The notes beneath the pieces are model-generated. The model worked only from the letters and a program-made list of their open reading frames with translations. It made no database searches and was not told the origin of the DNA. DNA of 64,000 nucleotides from JAGQOZ01 sp041399205 (lineage in GTDB: Bacteria > Planctomycetota > Planctomycetia > Pirellulales > Pirellulaceae). The position numbers and the translations under genes were made by a program. Position 1 is the stretch's first letter. Every line of letters begins with the position of its first letter. Location of the stretch: positions 620,001-684,000 of the forward strand of contig JAWKTK010000003.1 of assembly GCA_041399205.1 (NCBI GenBank), given 5' to 3'. Positions 8,934-19,717 of the stretch are shown here, piece after piece.

Positions 8934-11900
8934 CTATTCGTGGAGACTGAAAATGCCAATTGCGTCTTCCGAGTGATACCAGATCACAGATCCATCTGCG
9001 CTGGCGCCGCCTTCTCCTATGAACTGCTCCGTTCGAAAAACGACGCCGAATTCACGCATGTGCTGCAGAGACCAAAGCCGCACGGTCTTGTCGGCTGAAC
9101 AGGAAATGAGCAAGTCATCGCCAATGATGCCGCCAGCGCCGACCGAGGCTGTGTGTCCGTGCAGTTTTCCCAGCAACTGCAGAGACGGAAATTGCCAAAT
9201 TGGGATTTCGCCGTTACTGCCAAATCCAATCAGCCGCCTGCCCTGGTGATCCAACCGCATTCCCTTCAAGTCTGCGGTGGGAACTTCGCGAATGGTCTGC
9301 AGTGTCGAGCTGTCCAACAAAACGACCTTGCCGAATTGGCCGCCACAAACAATGGTTTTGCTATCCCGAGAATAGACCAAGTGGTAGCTGTCTCCGTCGA
9401 ATTCGCCATCCACCGATACTTGGCCTACTTCGATATTGCGGTCCAAATCCCATATGCGAAGATTCCCTTCTTTGTCCACCATCGCCAACTGGCTGCCATC
9501 GCCAGCAAAGGCAACGGTACTGATTTCGTACTCGGCGCCAGGAATCGTCCGTTTCACTTCGCCAGTTAGGGTGTCACGCAGTTGAATCGATTTCAAATCT
9601 GGTCCGCTAACGGCAACGGTGGCTTGATCCGGAGAAATTCCGACGACGCCACCGTATGCCTCCCAACTGGAAATCACCGCCCCTTGGCGATCGATGATCT
9701 TCATCGTGGTCGAGCTGAGCCGTGCGAACAACTGATGATCTGGAAACGGACATACGCGAATGCCGATGGTTGATTCTGCATTGGGAAGTTCTACCCACCG
9801 CGAACGATCGACCGGCAGTGTCCATCGATTGACTGCTCCATCGGCACCGCAGGTGATGATTTCTGTGTCCGAGATAAAACAGGCGTGATTCACTTCGGCA
9901 TGGTGTGCATGAAAGACGCCAGGCCGGTCCGCTAGACGCAACGTTCCATCGGGCAAGCGTTCGATTCTCCACCAGCCAATGCCGCCATCCGCATACGCTG
10001 CCAGCACGGTCGTTCCGTGCGGAGAAACCGCCAAGCTGGTGATGCCTTCGCGACGATGTGGCAGCTCCAACAGCACATCGCCCGTTTCCAAAGCAACAAG
10101 TTTCACCGGATGCGCTGGCGATTGTTCCCCTGCCGCTACGTACGCACCGTCCGCCGCGATATCGGCAAAGTAGTAAGCCAAATGGTCTTCGAACAGATAG
10201 TCTCGATGCACTGTGGCCACGTCAGCCGACCAGGCACGAATGAATCCAACGCGATCGCCATCTTCTTCCGTAAAACGGCAAGGAACAAGCAAAGTGCGGT
10301 TGTCGGCAGCGAACCGCAGCGTATTGTGTCTTGATTCGTCCATCGCTTCGCCAACCAATTGCCCTTGTCGGTCGAAAACGCAGATTCGATCATACCGAGT
10401 TCCTGTGGCCAAGTATTCGCCGTTTGGGGAGAACGCCAGCGATTGGACATTTGCTTCGAACTTTCGTACTTCACGGATGCGCTGTCCCGATTCGACATCC
10501 CACAACTGCACGACGTCACTGCCGGTGGCCACCGTCTTGCCATCCGGAGCGACCGCGACGGAAAACAGCGGTTCCACGCTGGACGACCCCATATCTATTG
10601 CACGAAGCAATCGACCTTGTTGCATGTCCCAGATTCGCAGTTGGTGATCTTGGCCGACCGTGGCCAGCCTGTTTCCGTCTGGGAAAACAGCGGCTTGGTT
10701 CGCGCCGCCGACATGCGATCCCAACAGAGTCGGACGCGGCTGTTGGATCAAGTTGTCCAACACATGCCATTCGAAACCGCGTCGCTCTTCGTTTGCATTT
10801 GCCGGTATGTGTCGATCAAGACTTTCCCGCGCTTGTTCTGGCCGCCGACTATCCCAAGCTTGAAACGCCAACTGCATGTCCGCAAGGTATAGCAATTCGG
10901 ACACTCGATCTTCATTCAGCCGAGACTGTTCCAACGCGGCCTCGGTGTTCTGGTTCGCTTGCCAAACCAACATGGCACTGGCGGCCAACGCACCGCACAA
11001 TGCCAACACGCTCAGCACGCCAACGGCCACCAGTTTTTGATGGCGGCGAGTCCATTTGGCAAAGTAGTCCAACAGCGAAGGCCGTCTGGCTTCAATGGGA
11101 TGCCCCGTGACAAAGCGACGCAAGTCATCTGCCATGGCCTGAGCGGATTGATAGCGATCTATCGAATCATGCGCCAGAGCTTTTTGCAGAATCGTTTCCA
11201 AATCGACGGGAATGGTGGGATCGAATCGTCGCAACTGCGGCAACGCGTCGCCCAACGCGCGTTCGGTAGCCTTCTTGGCAAAAGGTGGTTTCAACATCAA
11301 CAGTTTGTACAGCGTTGCGGCCAAGGAAAAGACATCGGACCGAGCGTCGGCCAAGTGGGATCCGGTCAGTTGTTCTGGACTCATGTAGGCGGCCGTACCC
11401 ACAATATCACCGTGCGCCGTCAACGTATCGTTGGTTTCCATACGAGCCAAACCAAAGTCGGTGACCCAAAGCTTGCCGTTTTGATCCAACAGCAAGTTCC
11501 CCGGCTTGACGTCTCGGTGGATGACACCTTGTTGATGTGCGTGATGTAAGGCTTCGGCCGCTTGAATGCCCAATTCGGCAATTTGTTTTTGTTGCCGAGC
11601 GGTCGACGAGGAAGCACTGGTTCGAACCGAATCGGAACCGGACGAATCGGTATCCGTAGAAGGCAACGACGCGATGTGGTAGGTCTGGCCGGCAATGCGA
11701 GCATACCGCAGACTTTGAACCACTTCCGCCAAACTCTGCCCTTCAATCAACTGCATGGCGTAAAAATGGACGCCTCGATCTTGTCCGACAAAATAGATCG
11801 GCACAATATGGGGATGATCCAAGGTGGCGGCGGCGCGAGCTTCATTGTGGAAGCGTTTGCGTTGCTTGGCATCCATAGTGGCCGCGAACGGCAGTACCTT

Positions 11901-12242
11901 CACGGCCACTCGGCGATTCAGCGACAACTGCACGGCTTCATAGACAATCCCCATGCCGCCGCGACCAATGGGCCGAATCAAACGAAAGTCTCCGATGGCC
12001 ACCGTGTTGTTGAATTCGTCCGCTTCGCTATCGACCGCCAAGTCCGGTGTCGACGCATGCAAGAAGTCTAGCGTTTCTAGCTGGCTTTCTAGTTCGTCCG
12101 CAATTTCCGCATTCTGTTCCAAGAACAACTTCTTGGGCAAAGGCATGCCATTTTCCAGCTGTTCGATATACAGCTCCATTGCTGCTTGGATTTGGCGTTC
12201 CTTTGACAACGGATTGGAAGCGGGAGAACTGCTACCTGGCAT
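8934..12242 (-). CDS. Membrane Ser/Thr protein kinase with C-terminal WD40 repeats
   Basis: About 1102 residues. Kinase domain near residues 80-380: glycine loop IGRGGMGIVYEA, Lys in RRVAVKVLPF, catalytic loop HRDVKPGNLLL, DFGLAR, and APE-like MSPEQ. One membrane helix follows (LVAVGVLSVLALCGALAASAMLVW), placing the kinase in the cytoplasm. Beyond it are WD40-type repeats (RIWDMQQGRLLRAIDM, VRLWSLQH), presumably a sensing propeller. Start ATG at 12242 overlaps the stop of the sigma factor gene (TAATG), so the two are translationally coupled. Such sigma/kinase pairs are a planctomycete hallmark; the kinase may control or be controlled by the sigma factor, which is inference. Confidence 0.93.
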   Translation of the reverse strand: MPGSSSPASNPLSKERQIQAAMELYIEQLENGMPLPKKLFLEQNAEIADELESQLETLDFLHASTPDLAVDSEADEFNNTVAIGDFRLIRPIGRGGMGIVYEAVQLSLNRRVAVKVLPFAATMDAKQRKRFHNEARAAATLDHPHIVPIYFVGQDRGVHFYAMQLIEGQSLAEVVQSLRYARIAGQTYHIASLPSTDTDSSGSDSVRTSASSSTARQQKQIAELGIQAAEALHHAHQQGVIHRDVKPGNLLLDQNGKLWVTDFGLARMETNDTLTAHGDIVGTAAYMSPEQLTGSHLADARSDVFSLAATLYKLLMLKPPFAKKATERALGDALPQLRRFDPTIPVDLETILQKALAHDSIDRYQSAQAMADDLRRFVTGHPIEARRPSLLDYFAKWTRRHQKLVAVGVLSVLALCGALAASAMLVWQANQNTEAALEQSRLNEDRVSELLYLADMQLAFQAWDSRRPEQARESLDRHIPANANEERRGFEWHVLDNLIQQPRPTLLGSHVGGANQAAVFPDGNRLATVGQDHQLRIWDMQQGRLLRAIDMGSSSVEPLFSVAVAPDGKTVATGSDVVQLWDVESGQRIREVRKFEANVQSLAFSPNGEYLATGTRYDRICVFDRQGQLVGEAMDESRHNTLRFAADNRTLLVPCRFTEEDGDRVGFIRAWSADVATVHRDYLFEDHLAYYFADIAADGAYVAAGEQSPAHPVKLVALETGDVLLELPHRREGITSLAVSPHGTTVLAAYADGGIGWWRIERLPDGTLRLADRPGVFHAHHAEVNHACFISDTEIITCGADGAVNRWTLPVDRSRWVELPNAESTIGIRVCPFPDHQLFARLSSTTMKIIDRQGAVISSWEAYGGVVGISPDQATVAVSGPDLKSIQLRDTLTGEVKRTIPGAEYEISTVAFAGDGSQLAMVDKEGNLRIWDLDRNIEVGQVSVDGEFDGDSYHLVYSRDSKTIVCGGQFGKVVLLDSSTLQTIREVPTADLKGMRLDHQGRRLIGFGSNGEIPIWQFPSLQLLGKLHGHTASVGAGGIIGDDLLISCSADKTVRLWSLQHMREFGVVFRTEQFIGEGGASADGSVIWYHSEDAIGIFSLHE

Positions 12243-12874
12243 TACGATGACCCTTCGTCCAATTCTTGTTTGAGCCTTGCGATCGCTCGCCGCCACGTAC
12301 CTTTCACGCTTTCCAGTGATCGTTGCATCTGCTTGGCGACGTCAGTAAACGACATGCCTCGCAAATGACGCAACACAATCACATGGCGATATTCGTCTGG
12401 CAATGCCTGTAATGCGTTGGCCAAGATGACGGCTCGTTCGCGCCGAGATGCCATTTGGCTGGGCGTTTCTTGTTCGGCAGCCACCACTTCGCCCGCGACA
12501 AAACCGCCCAACATGGCCGAAGACTGGTCGACTTGCGTTGCCAGACGACGCTCTAACTGGATGTCGCGTGCTTGAGTGGTATAACGGCGAATTTCGCTGG
12601 CAATCTGCGAAGCGAGGATCTTGCGCAACCACGCCATGAGCTCTCGTTCCGTCGAACCTGCGAAATCGCGTATCCCATTTTGCACTCGAATACAGGTTGC
12701 CTGGACCACATCGGACGCCGAAAACTTTCCCTGAAACTGTCGCTCCAAATTCAATGTGGCCATCAGGCGAAGATAGTTTTGGTACTGAACCAGCAGCTTT
12801 TCCAAGGAATCCTGGCAACCGCTGCGAGCTTGTTGAATCAAGCGGTTCGTTTCGTCGGGCGAAGGTGAGTTCAT
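12242..12874 (-). CDS. ECF-type RNA polymerase sigma factor (planctomycete group)
   Basis: 210 residues. Region 2 lies in LMATLNLERQFQGKFSASDVVQ and TERELMAWLRKIL; region 4 is LPDEYRHVIVLRHLRGMSFTDVAKQM, followed by SLESVKGTWRRAIARLKQ as the recognition helix. This matches the planctomycete-specific ECF group that is typically cotranscribed with Ser/Thr kinases. Its stop overlaps the kinase start. No anti-sigma gene is next to it, so activity may be set through the kinase; that is inference. Confidence 0.9.
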   Translation of the reverse strand: MNSPSPDETNRLIQQARSGCQDSLEKLLVQYQNYLRLMATLNLERQFQGKFSASDVVQATCIRVQNGIRDFAGSTERELMAWLRKILASQIASEIRRYTTQARDIQLERRLATQVDQSSAMLGGFVAGEVVAAEQETPSQMASRRERAVILANALQALPDEYRHVIVLRHLRGMSFTDVAKQMQRSLESVKGTWRRAIARLKQELDEGSS

Positions 12875-13166
12875 GCAGTAATGCTTTGGAAGAAAAATCG
12901 CAGCGAATCAGCGTCAACCGGCCAGACGCCAAACGCGTACCAGTCTAGTTGATTCTTTGGTGGCAAACAAATCTGGACGTTTCCCGACGACAGCCTGAAA
13001 AGCGGTTCATGTTGTCTGCAACGCTAAGCATCGTTCCAGAAAGTGAGCTGCAACGCGTTCGCCTCAGGGAATACTCGGGGAATCACCGTCGGCAAGCGTC
13101 TTGACGCTTACTCGCGCCATGACGCCTGCCGGGAAGCGGATCGTCGTTATTCGAGCAATATGAAGT
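12875..13166. other. Intergenic region
   Basis: No gene supported. A small perfect inverted repeat AAGCGTC-TT-GACGCTT lies at 13094-13109 but lacks a T tract on either strand, so I do not call it a terminator. Confidence 0.4.
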
Positions 13167-15911
13167 TCAGGCGTGACGTTGTTTCGCAATCATTCTGGCC
13201 GAAAATTTTTCCAGTTCTACCAGCAAGAACAACAGCAACGAGGCACCCGAAACTCGCAACCACATCCAACCGTCCAGCGGACCGACTTGGAATAGCGAAT
13301 GCATGACGGGCCAATAAGTGAAGACGGCTTGGAATAGAATGACGGCAGCCACGCCCCACCAGACAATCTGGTTGCCCAAGATGCCTTCTCGGTTCAAGAC
13401 CGAATCTCGAAGATGACGGCTGTTAAACACGTACGCTACTTCAAAGAAGACAATCGCGTTCACTGCCACGCCGCGAGCAACCTCCATACTATTCCCTAGG
13501 CTCAATTCGTAGAAAAACAGGCCAAACGTGCCCAGAGAAATCAACACGCTAACATAGACAATTCGCCATACCAAACTACCATCGATCAGTGGCGAACGCG
13601 GATCTCGCGGAGGCTGTTGCATGGTGTTGCGTTCCACCGGATCGAACGCCAGCGTAATGGCCAAGGCCACCGTAGTCACCAGATTGATCCACAAAATATG
13701 CAGCGGCAGAATGGGCAACAGCGTGCCCAGTAGCAATGCCGCAACTAACGTCAAGCATTCACCGCCGTTGGTTGGCAGGATGAACAGGATGGTCTTCTTG
13801 AGATTATTGAACACCGTGCGGCCCTCTTCGACCGCTCGTTCAATACTGGCAAAGTTGTCGTCTAGCAAGACCATTTCGGCCGCCTCTTTGGACACGTCGG
13901 TGCCGGTGATCCCCATCGCCACACCGATGTCCGCTTGTTTCAAGGCCGGCGCGTCATTGACACCATCACCCGTCATGGCCACCACGTGTCCATGACGCTG
14001 CAGTGCTTGGACGATGCGCAGCTTTTGCGCCGGTGCCACTCGAGCAAACACATCTGCCTTTTCCACCGCCAGATCCAAATCTTCGTCCGATAGCTTTTCT
14101 AGTTCGCCGCCCGTCATGGCTGACTGCGTCGATCGAATGCCGATCTGATCGGCGATGGCTCGAGCCGTAGCGACATGATCGCCCGTAATCATGATCACGC
14201 GAATACCCGCTGCGTGACATTTTTCTACCGCTTCGATGGCTTCGCTGCGAGGGGGATCGGTCATGCCGACGAGTCCCAGCAGTGTGAATCCGGATCGAGT
14301 GTCATCCAGTTCCAGCACCGTGTTGTGCGGTTCCCATTGTTTCTGTGCAATCGCCAAGACTCGCAAACCCTGCGCTGCCATTGCTTCTGCCGTTTCGCGC
14401 CATTGCGACACGTCCAGTTGTTGGTTCGTACTGCCATCGGAAATGCAGCGAGTGAGCACCGCTTCCGGGGCGCCCTTCAGGTACACCAACGCATGTCCAG
14501 CATGGTCGTGGTGTAACGTGGCCATGAATTGCAACTCGGATTCAAACGGAATGGCGTCGGTACGAGGCCAGTCGTTGGTCAGTTGATCCAATGCCAGGCC
14601 GCATTTGCCTGCCAATACCAGCAGAGCGCCTTCGGTGGGGTCTCCTTCAATCTTCCACTGTCCGTCTTTTTGTCGTAGGGCGGCGTCGTTGCACAGCGCG
14701 CCGGCTTTTGACAGATCCGTCAAGGCCGATGATTCGTTGGGTTGCATCGTTTTGCCAGCTGGGGCTTCTACTGTCCCGATCGGTTCGTAGCCCGAACCGG
14801 TGACATTAAACTTTCCTTCGCATGTCACCAGTTGCGTAACCGTCATTTCATTTCTGGTTAACGTGCCGGTTTTGTCGCTGCAAATGACCGTTGCGCTGCC
14901 TAGAGCTTCTACCGCCGGCAGTTTGCGAACCACCGCGTTTCTAACGGCCATACGTTTGACACCAATCGCCAACGCGATGGTCATGATCGCGGGTAGCCCT
15001 TCAGGAATGGCCGATACGGCTAAGGCCACCGCCGCCATTAGCATGTCGGAAACGGTCTGCCCCGTCAGCACGCCCACAATGAAGACGAACACACAGAACA
15101 CGACAATGGCCACGGTAATCACTTTGCTAAAGCTGGCCAAACGGCGAATCAGCGGCGTGTCCACTCCTTCTACGTCTTGTAGCATGCCGGCAATTCGGCC
15201 AATTTGTGTCGAATCGCCCGTAGATACAACCACACCTGCTGCCGTACCGTTGGTGACCAAGGTACCGGCGAAGGCTAGGTTTTTTCGATCACCCAGCGAT
15301 ACGTCGCCCTGCAAGGCATCGTCGGTCTTGGTGACAGGCATCGATTCGCCCGTTAACGGCGCTTCGTCAATTTGCAGATTCTTGACGCGAACCAAACGCA
15401 AGTCCGCCGGAACTTTGTCACCGCCTTCCAGCAAGACCATATCGCCCGGCACCAATTCGATGGCGGGTAAACGCACCTTGGTGCCGCCGCGAATGGCCAC
15501 CGCCAACGGTGCCAGCATCTGCTTGAGCGATTCAATGGCCTGTTCCGCTTTGGATTCTTGAATGAAGCCGATAATGGCGTTGATGATCACTACGCCCAAG
15601 ATGACGCCCGTATCCACCCAATGTTGCAGCAACGCCGTGGCACCGGCCGTGGCCAGCAACACATAGATCAGGGGATTGTGAAACTGTAGCAACAGTCGCA
15701 TCCACGCACTGGTTTTTTTCCGTTCCTGCAGTTGATTTGGGCCGAAGCGATCCAGGAGCACTTTGGCTTCTTCCGAAGAGATTCCATCTGGCGAAGACGT
15801 GAACGCCTTGTAGATCTGGTCCACCGTCAAGAGGTGCGGATTCTGCGAATTTTCTGCCGGGGAAACGCTTTCCGCTACTGCGGAATTGGCCGTCGTCTGT
15901 TGAACGCTCAT
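13167..15911 (-). CDS. P-type cation-transporting ATPase (Ca2+/SERCA-like, PII type)
   Basis: 914 residues, intact. N-terminal cation ATPase domain; actuator motif LTGESMPV; transmembrane segment with AIPEGLPAI; phosphorylation site ICSDKTGTLTRNEMT with the acceptor Asp; TGDHVATA and MTGDGVNDAPALKQADIGVAMG hinge motifs; C-terminal cation ATPase domain with several helices (LTLVAALLLGTLLPILPLHILWINLV). Sequence type is that of Ca2+-exporting or related II-type pumps, not heavy-metal P1B pumps: there is no HMA domain and no CPx motif. It lies downstream of an ArsR-family gene in the same orientation (104-bp gap), unusual company for a PII pump. Confidence 0.92.
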   Translation of the reverse strand: MSVQQTTANSAVAESVSPAENSQNPHLLTVDQIYKAFTSSPDGISSEEAKVLLDRFGPNQLQERKKTSAWMRLLLQFHNPLIYVLLATAGATALLQHWVDTGVILGVVIINAIIGFIQESKAEQAIESLKQMLAPLAVAIRGGTKVRLPAIELVPGDMVLLEGGDKVPADLRLVRVKNLQIDEAPLTGESMPVTKTDDALQGDVSLGDRKNLAFAGTLVTNGTAAGVVVSTGDSTQIGRIAGMLQDVEGVDTPLIRRLASFSKVITVAIVVFCVFVFIVGVLTGQTVSDMLMAAVALAVSAIPEGLPAIMTIALAIGVKRMAVRNAVVRKLPAVEALGSATVICSDKTGTLTRNEMTVTQLVTCEGKFNVTGSGYEPIGTVEAPAGKTMQPNESSALTDLSKAGALCNDAALRQKDGQWKIEGDPTEGALLVLAGKCGLALDQLTNDWPRTDAIPFESELQFMATLHHDHAGHALVYLKGAPEAVLTRCISDGSTNQQLDVSQWRETAEAMAAQGLRVLAIAQKQWEPHNTVLELDDTRSGFTLLGLVGMTDPPRSEAIEAVEKCHAAGIRVIMITGDHVATARAIADQIGIRSTQSAMTGGELEKLSDEDLDLAVEKADVFARVAPAQKLRIVQALQRHGHVVAMTGDGVNDAPALKQADIGVAMGITGTDVSKEAAEMVLLDDNFASIERAVEEGRTVFNNLKKTILFILPTNGGECLTLVAALLLGTLLPILPLHILWINLVTTVALAITLAFDPVERNTMQQPPRDPRSPLIDGSLVWRIVYVSVLISLGTFGLFFYELSLGNSMEVARGVAVNAIVFFEVAYVFNSRHLRDSVLNREGILGNQIVWWGVAAVILFQAVFTYWPVMHSLFQVGPLDGWMWLRVSGASLLLFLLVELEKFSARMIAKQRHA

Positions 15912-16015
15912 CTCTGTTTAGCTCCTTGCCGCCTCGCGGGGCTGGTTCATTTTCGGTTCCATTCGCGCGTGTGGCTGGCGATCAAGCCGACACCGCCTTC
16001 GCCAGCTAACGAGCA

Positions 16016-16372
16016 CTATTCGTGCTGAGACCATTCGTCTTGAGCTTTCTTGATGGCCAAGCGCACGTCCGCTGCTTGTTCGTCCATGGGCGGCAAATAG
16101 TCCATTCCTTTCCGCAACCAATCCGCCAGCTCTAGTGACCGCAATCGATAATAGACGTGCCTCCCTTCGCGCCGCTCCGCAACAACTCGATGCGCACGCA
16201 AAACCATCAATTGCTGGGACACATTTGCTTGAGCCAGTGACGTTGCCTTCGCCAATGTCGCTACGTCACATTCGCCCGAACGCAATTCTTCCAAGATTTG
16301 AATTCGCCGAGGATGAGCGACAGCACGCATAAAGTCGGCTAGTTCGCGAGCGGCAACAACACGAAAAGGCAT
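16016..16372 (-). CDS. ArsR/SmtB-family transcriptional repressor
   Basis: 118 residues. Winged helix-turn-helix: DFMRAVAHPRRIQILEELRSGECDVATLAKAT, recognition helix SLAQANVSQQLMVLRAHRVV, wing ERREGRHVYYRL. Only one Cys (ECDV) is seen, inside the helix-turn-helix region, so the classical ELCVCDL arsenic site is absent and the inducer is unclear. Probably represses itself and the downstream P-type ATPase. ATG at 16372 was chosen over the TTG one codon earlier. An almost perfect palindrome lies 55 bp upstream. Confidence 0.9.
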   Translation of the reverse strand: MPFRVVAARELADFMRAVAHPRRIQILEELRSGECDVATLAKATSLAQANVSQQLMVLRAHRVVAERREGRHVYYRLRSLELADWLRKGMDYLPPMDEQAADVRLAIKKAQDEWSQHE

Positions 16373-16426
16373 CAATCAGTACTCGTCTCATTTCAGGAAA
16401 GAAATCACATCAAGTCTCGCCGGAAA

Positions 16427-16484
16427 CATTCAAATATTCGAATGCGTTAAAGCCGCAGATTCCATGCCAAGCGATATTCAAATA
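16427..16484 (-). promoter_or_regulatory. Probable ArsR operator
   Basis: An 18-base near-perfect palindrome CATTCAAATATTCGAATG spans 16427-16444. A second half-site ATATTCAAATA is at 16474-16484. Both lie just upstream of the ArsR gene, where an autoregulated ArsR/SmtB repressor would bind. Motif and position are seen; function is inferred. Confidence 0.6.
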
Positions 16485-16658
16485 GGCAATTCTCCTGATT
16501 GCCGCTGCCAAAGATGGCTTGGCGATCAGATCCAGCGTCTGACGGTGTGCGGCGAACGATCAGTGGTGCGCGCCAACTGGGTCATCCTTTGACCATGGCG
16601 GTCGAAGCGACCAATCGGCGGCGTCAACCACCAGCAATCGGACGAGTTGTCGAATGGG

Positions 16659-19600
16659 CTACCGCACGTACAAGAATTCATTACTGTTGAGCACAATTCG
16701 GCAGAAAGCGGCTAGTCCGAATTGTTCGACAAACGCGTGGGCCGCTTCGGTTTCTTCGTTTGACGCGGCGCGACCGTAAGCGATGTGGTAAATGCGATCA
16801 ATCTGGTGAGACATTTGGTTCGCCTCCAACGCAACTCGGTCTGCAAAAGCGTCGGCCAATTGAAACACCAACGGATTGTTCATCAGTGCTAATGCTTGCA
16901 GCGGAGTCGTCGTGGTCGCTCGTAGCGGAGTGGTCACGGAGGGGTCGGGGCAATCAAACGTGTCCAAGAACGGATTACGACCGCCTCGTGGCGTAAACCG
17001 GTACACCGTGCGACGCAACAATTGATGCGACTCGTCAATCGATTCGTAGAAATTGCTGCCCTTGAATTCGAAGTGCCGAACATCTCGATATCCAATTTCA
17101 CCCACCTGTGGATCCAAGCGTTTTCCAAACAGCAAGGCAGCGTCGCGAATTTCTTCGGCGGTTAGTCGTCGAGGCGTCATGCGCCATAGCCAACGGTTGT
17201 CGGCGTCTACTTGCGCCGCGTCGGCACGCAACGTGGAAGATTGTCGATAGGTGGCCGAAGTTACCATCAAGCGGTGCAACTCCTTCAATCGAAAACCGTT
17301 GTCCTTCAATTGGGACGCCAACCAATCCAGCAGTTCCGGATGACTCGGCTGCCCACCGTTGAATCCAAAGTCGCTGGGCGTGGCCACCAAGCCTTGCCCA
17401 AAATGGGCGAGCCACAAACGGTTCACAATCACTCGCGCAAACAACGGATTATTCGCATCCGTAACCCAATTGGCCAAGGCTTGGCGGCGATCGGCATCCG
17501 TTGCATTCGGCGGCACTTCGAAGTTCGGATCAATACCTTGAATGGTGAGCAAGCCGCTTGGTGCGACCGTTTCGCCCGGCGCGCTGACGTTTCCTCGAGG
17601 CAAGAAACGACTCGGCTGCGGATCCTTTCCCACGCACGTATAGACCGTTCGCTGCTGAGCCGAATCCAATGCGGTCAGTTCTTTTTGCAGTAAGGCTCGT
17701 TCGTCCTGCCACTGTTGGATTTGTTCTCGTTGCGAACCGCTCAATTGCTGCTGGATAGCGGCCAGCGAAACAACGTGATGACTTTCACTTTCGAACGAAT
17801 TCAAAACATCATCCGACGATAGCGGCTCGATCATACAGAGCCGCACTGCGAATGCGCTCCGTTCAACAAGCGATTGCCACCCGCTGGACTGTGCCGCAAG
17901 CCAAACACCACTTGCGTTTCCTTGGCCGGAAACGTTTGCAAGCCGGAAGACGCATACGCTTGACCGTACAGTTGTCCGTTGCGGTAACCAGTGATCGTAC
18001 CGTCGCCCTGATAGACAATGGCGACATGTGTCCATTGTTGCGTTGCGGCGGTTTCTTCTACGCCGCCAAACGACTTTGTTCGCGCAAATCCGTTGCTGCC
18101 CGCCATCCAACGCCTTGGTTCCTGTTCGCCAAAAACAATCGCATCAAACACAGATCCGTCCAGCTTCTGCACACTGATCACCGCTCCGCCCTGCTGATCT
18201 AAGTCGCTAAGCATGACCCACGCTTCCAACGTTTTTTCTTGCAGGTCGGTCACCAGTGGAGTGCTGGCGGCGAACGACTGCTGGCTGTTCACGGTCAGGC
18301 CATTGGCGTCCAGCGTTGCTGTGCCGTGCAAGCGAACGGAAGCTGGCGAATTCGCATCTGCCTTCGTAAAATCCCAGGCCAATCTTGGTACCGGAGCGGA
18401 ACGTGGTACGGCGGCAGCATCGGGGCGTTCGGCAAGAATCGCGGCGCGGATCTCGGCATGAACCGCATCGATCTGCTGTTGGAGATGAACCAGCCGAGCT
18501 TGGACTTCCGTTTTTCTTTGTTGAACTTCCGACGGATATTCTGGCGGGAACGACCGTTCACCATGCGTCACACCGGTCAGCGAAGCGGCCAGTTGATAAT
18601 ATTCGTGTTGAGAAATCGGATCGAATTTATGATCGTGGCAGCGAGCACAATTGACGGTGAGCCCCAAGAAAGTTTGGCCTACGTTGCCGACCAAATCTTC
18701 TAATTCGTCCTGCGCCATGACCATGCGCATCTGATCGTTGGCGGGCAGCGTGGTGTTGTGCGGACCCGCCACCAAGTAACCGGTCGCGGCTGCGGCTGAA
18801 TAATCGTCCGGCTGCAAAACATCGCCGGCCAGTTGCAGACGCACAAATTGATCGTACGGCAGATCTTGGTTCAGGGCTTGAATGACCCAGTTGCGATACG
18901 GCCAAGCGTTGTTGCGAGGTTGATCGTATTCAAAGCCGTTGCTTTCACCAAAGCGAACCACGTCCAGCCAATGCCGAGCCCATCGTTCGCCATAGTGAGG
19001 CGAATCGAGTAATCGATTGACCAGCCGATCGTAAGCGTCGTCCGCATCATCGTGGACAAACGCTTCGACATCTTTTGGTGAAGGTGGCAGGCCTAATAGA
19101 TCGAATGATAGTCGTCTTATCAGCGTGCGTTTGTCCGCTGCCGGTGACGGCGTAAGATCATGCTGTTGCAACTGCTGCCACACAAACGCATCAATCGGAT
19201 TCTTAATCCAAGGCGTATTGGAATCCACTTCCGGAACGGGCACAGACGCCACTGGCTGCAGCGACCACCAATCCTTTCCCGCTCGCGCTTCAGTAGAACG
19301 AGCGAACACGTCAATGGGATCTTTCGGCCAAGGGGCACCGGCGGCTAACCAGTGTTGGAAGATCGCCTTTTCTTCGTTCGACAGCGCCTTCTTGGGCGGC
19401 ATTTGTTCCGAGTTGACGTATTCCCAGATGAGACTGTCTGGCCAAGCGTCGGGCACAAGGACTTCGCCCGAATCACCTCCAGCCAAAGCCGCTTGGCGAC
19501 TGGAAAGATCCAAGCCGCCCTTGGGTTCATCGCCGCTGTGGCAACCAAGGCAGCGCGCTGCCAACAGCGATGCCATTGGCTGAACGGAATCATCTGCTTC

Positions 19601-19681
19601 GTCCGCGAACGACACATGATTGTCATTCGACAGAAGCCCCAAAATCAGACAGGCAATCGCCCAGCCTTGAATGCGCCGCAT
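16659..19681 (-). CDS. PSD1-family protein: cytochrome c-like + DUF1549 + LamG + DUF1553 (two indels)
   Basis: Planctomycete-specific large exported protein. Signal peptide MRRIQGWAIACLILGLLS; cytochrome-like haem motif CLGCHSG with distal EQMPPKKALSNEE; DUF1549 with RRLSFDLLGLPPSPKDVEAF and YGERWARHWLDVVRFGESNG; second CxxCH in VNCARCHDHKFDPIS; LamG-like insert (LEAWVMLSDLDQQGGAV); C-terminal DUF1553 with NRLWLAHFGQGLVATPSDFG, PRRLTAEEIRDAALL and NEFLYVR. Near 17840-17880 the frame shifts twice (VFGLRHSPAGGNRLLNGA, then IRSAALYDRA, then LSSDDVLNSFES), each segment conserved. About 1007 residues when repaired. The usual DUF1501 partner gene is not adjacent. Function is thought to concern periplasmic redox or polysaccharide processing, but is unproven. 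Confidence 0.9.
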
Positions 19682-19717
19682 GGTTTGGTCCTTTCGGCAG
19701 AAGCAGAATCTTCAGTG

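Noticed and set aside
13094..13109. Small hairpin as terminator after the sigma/ATPase genes
   Set aside because: The loop would be only two bases for the full stem and no T tract follows on either strand.
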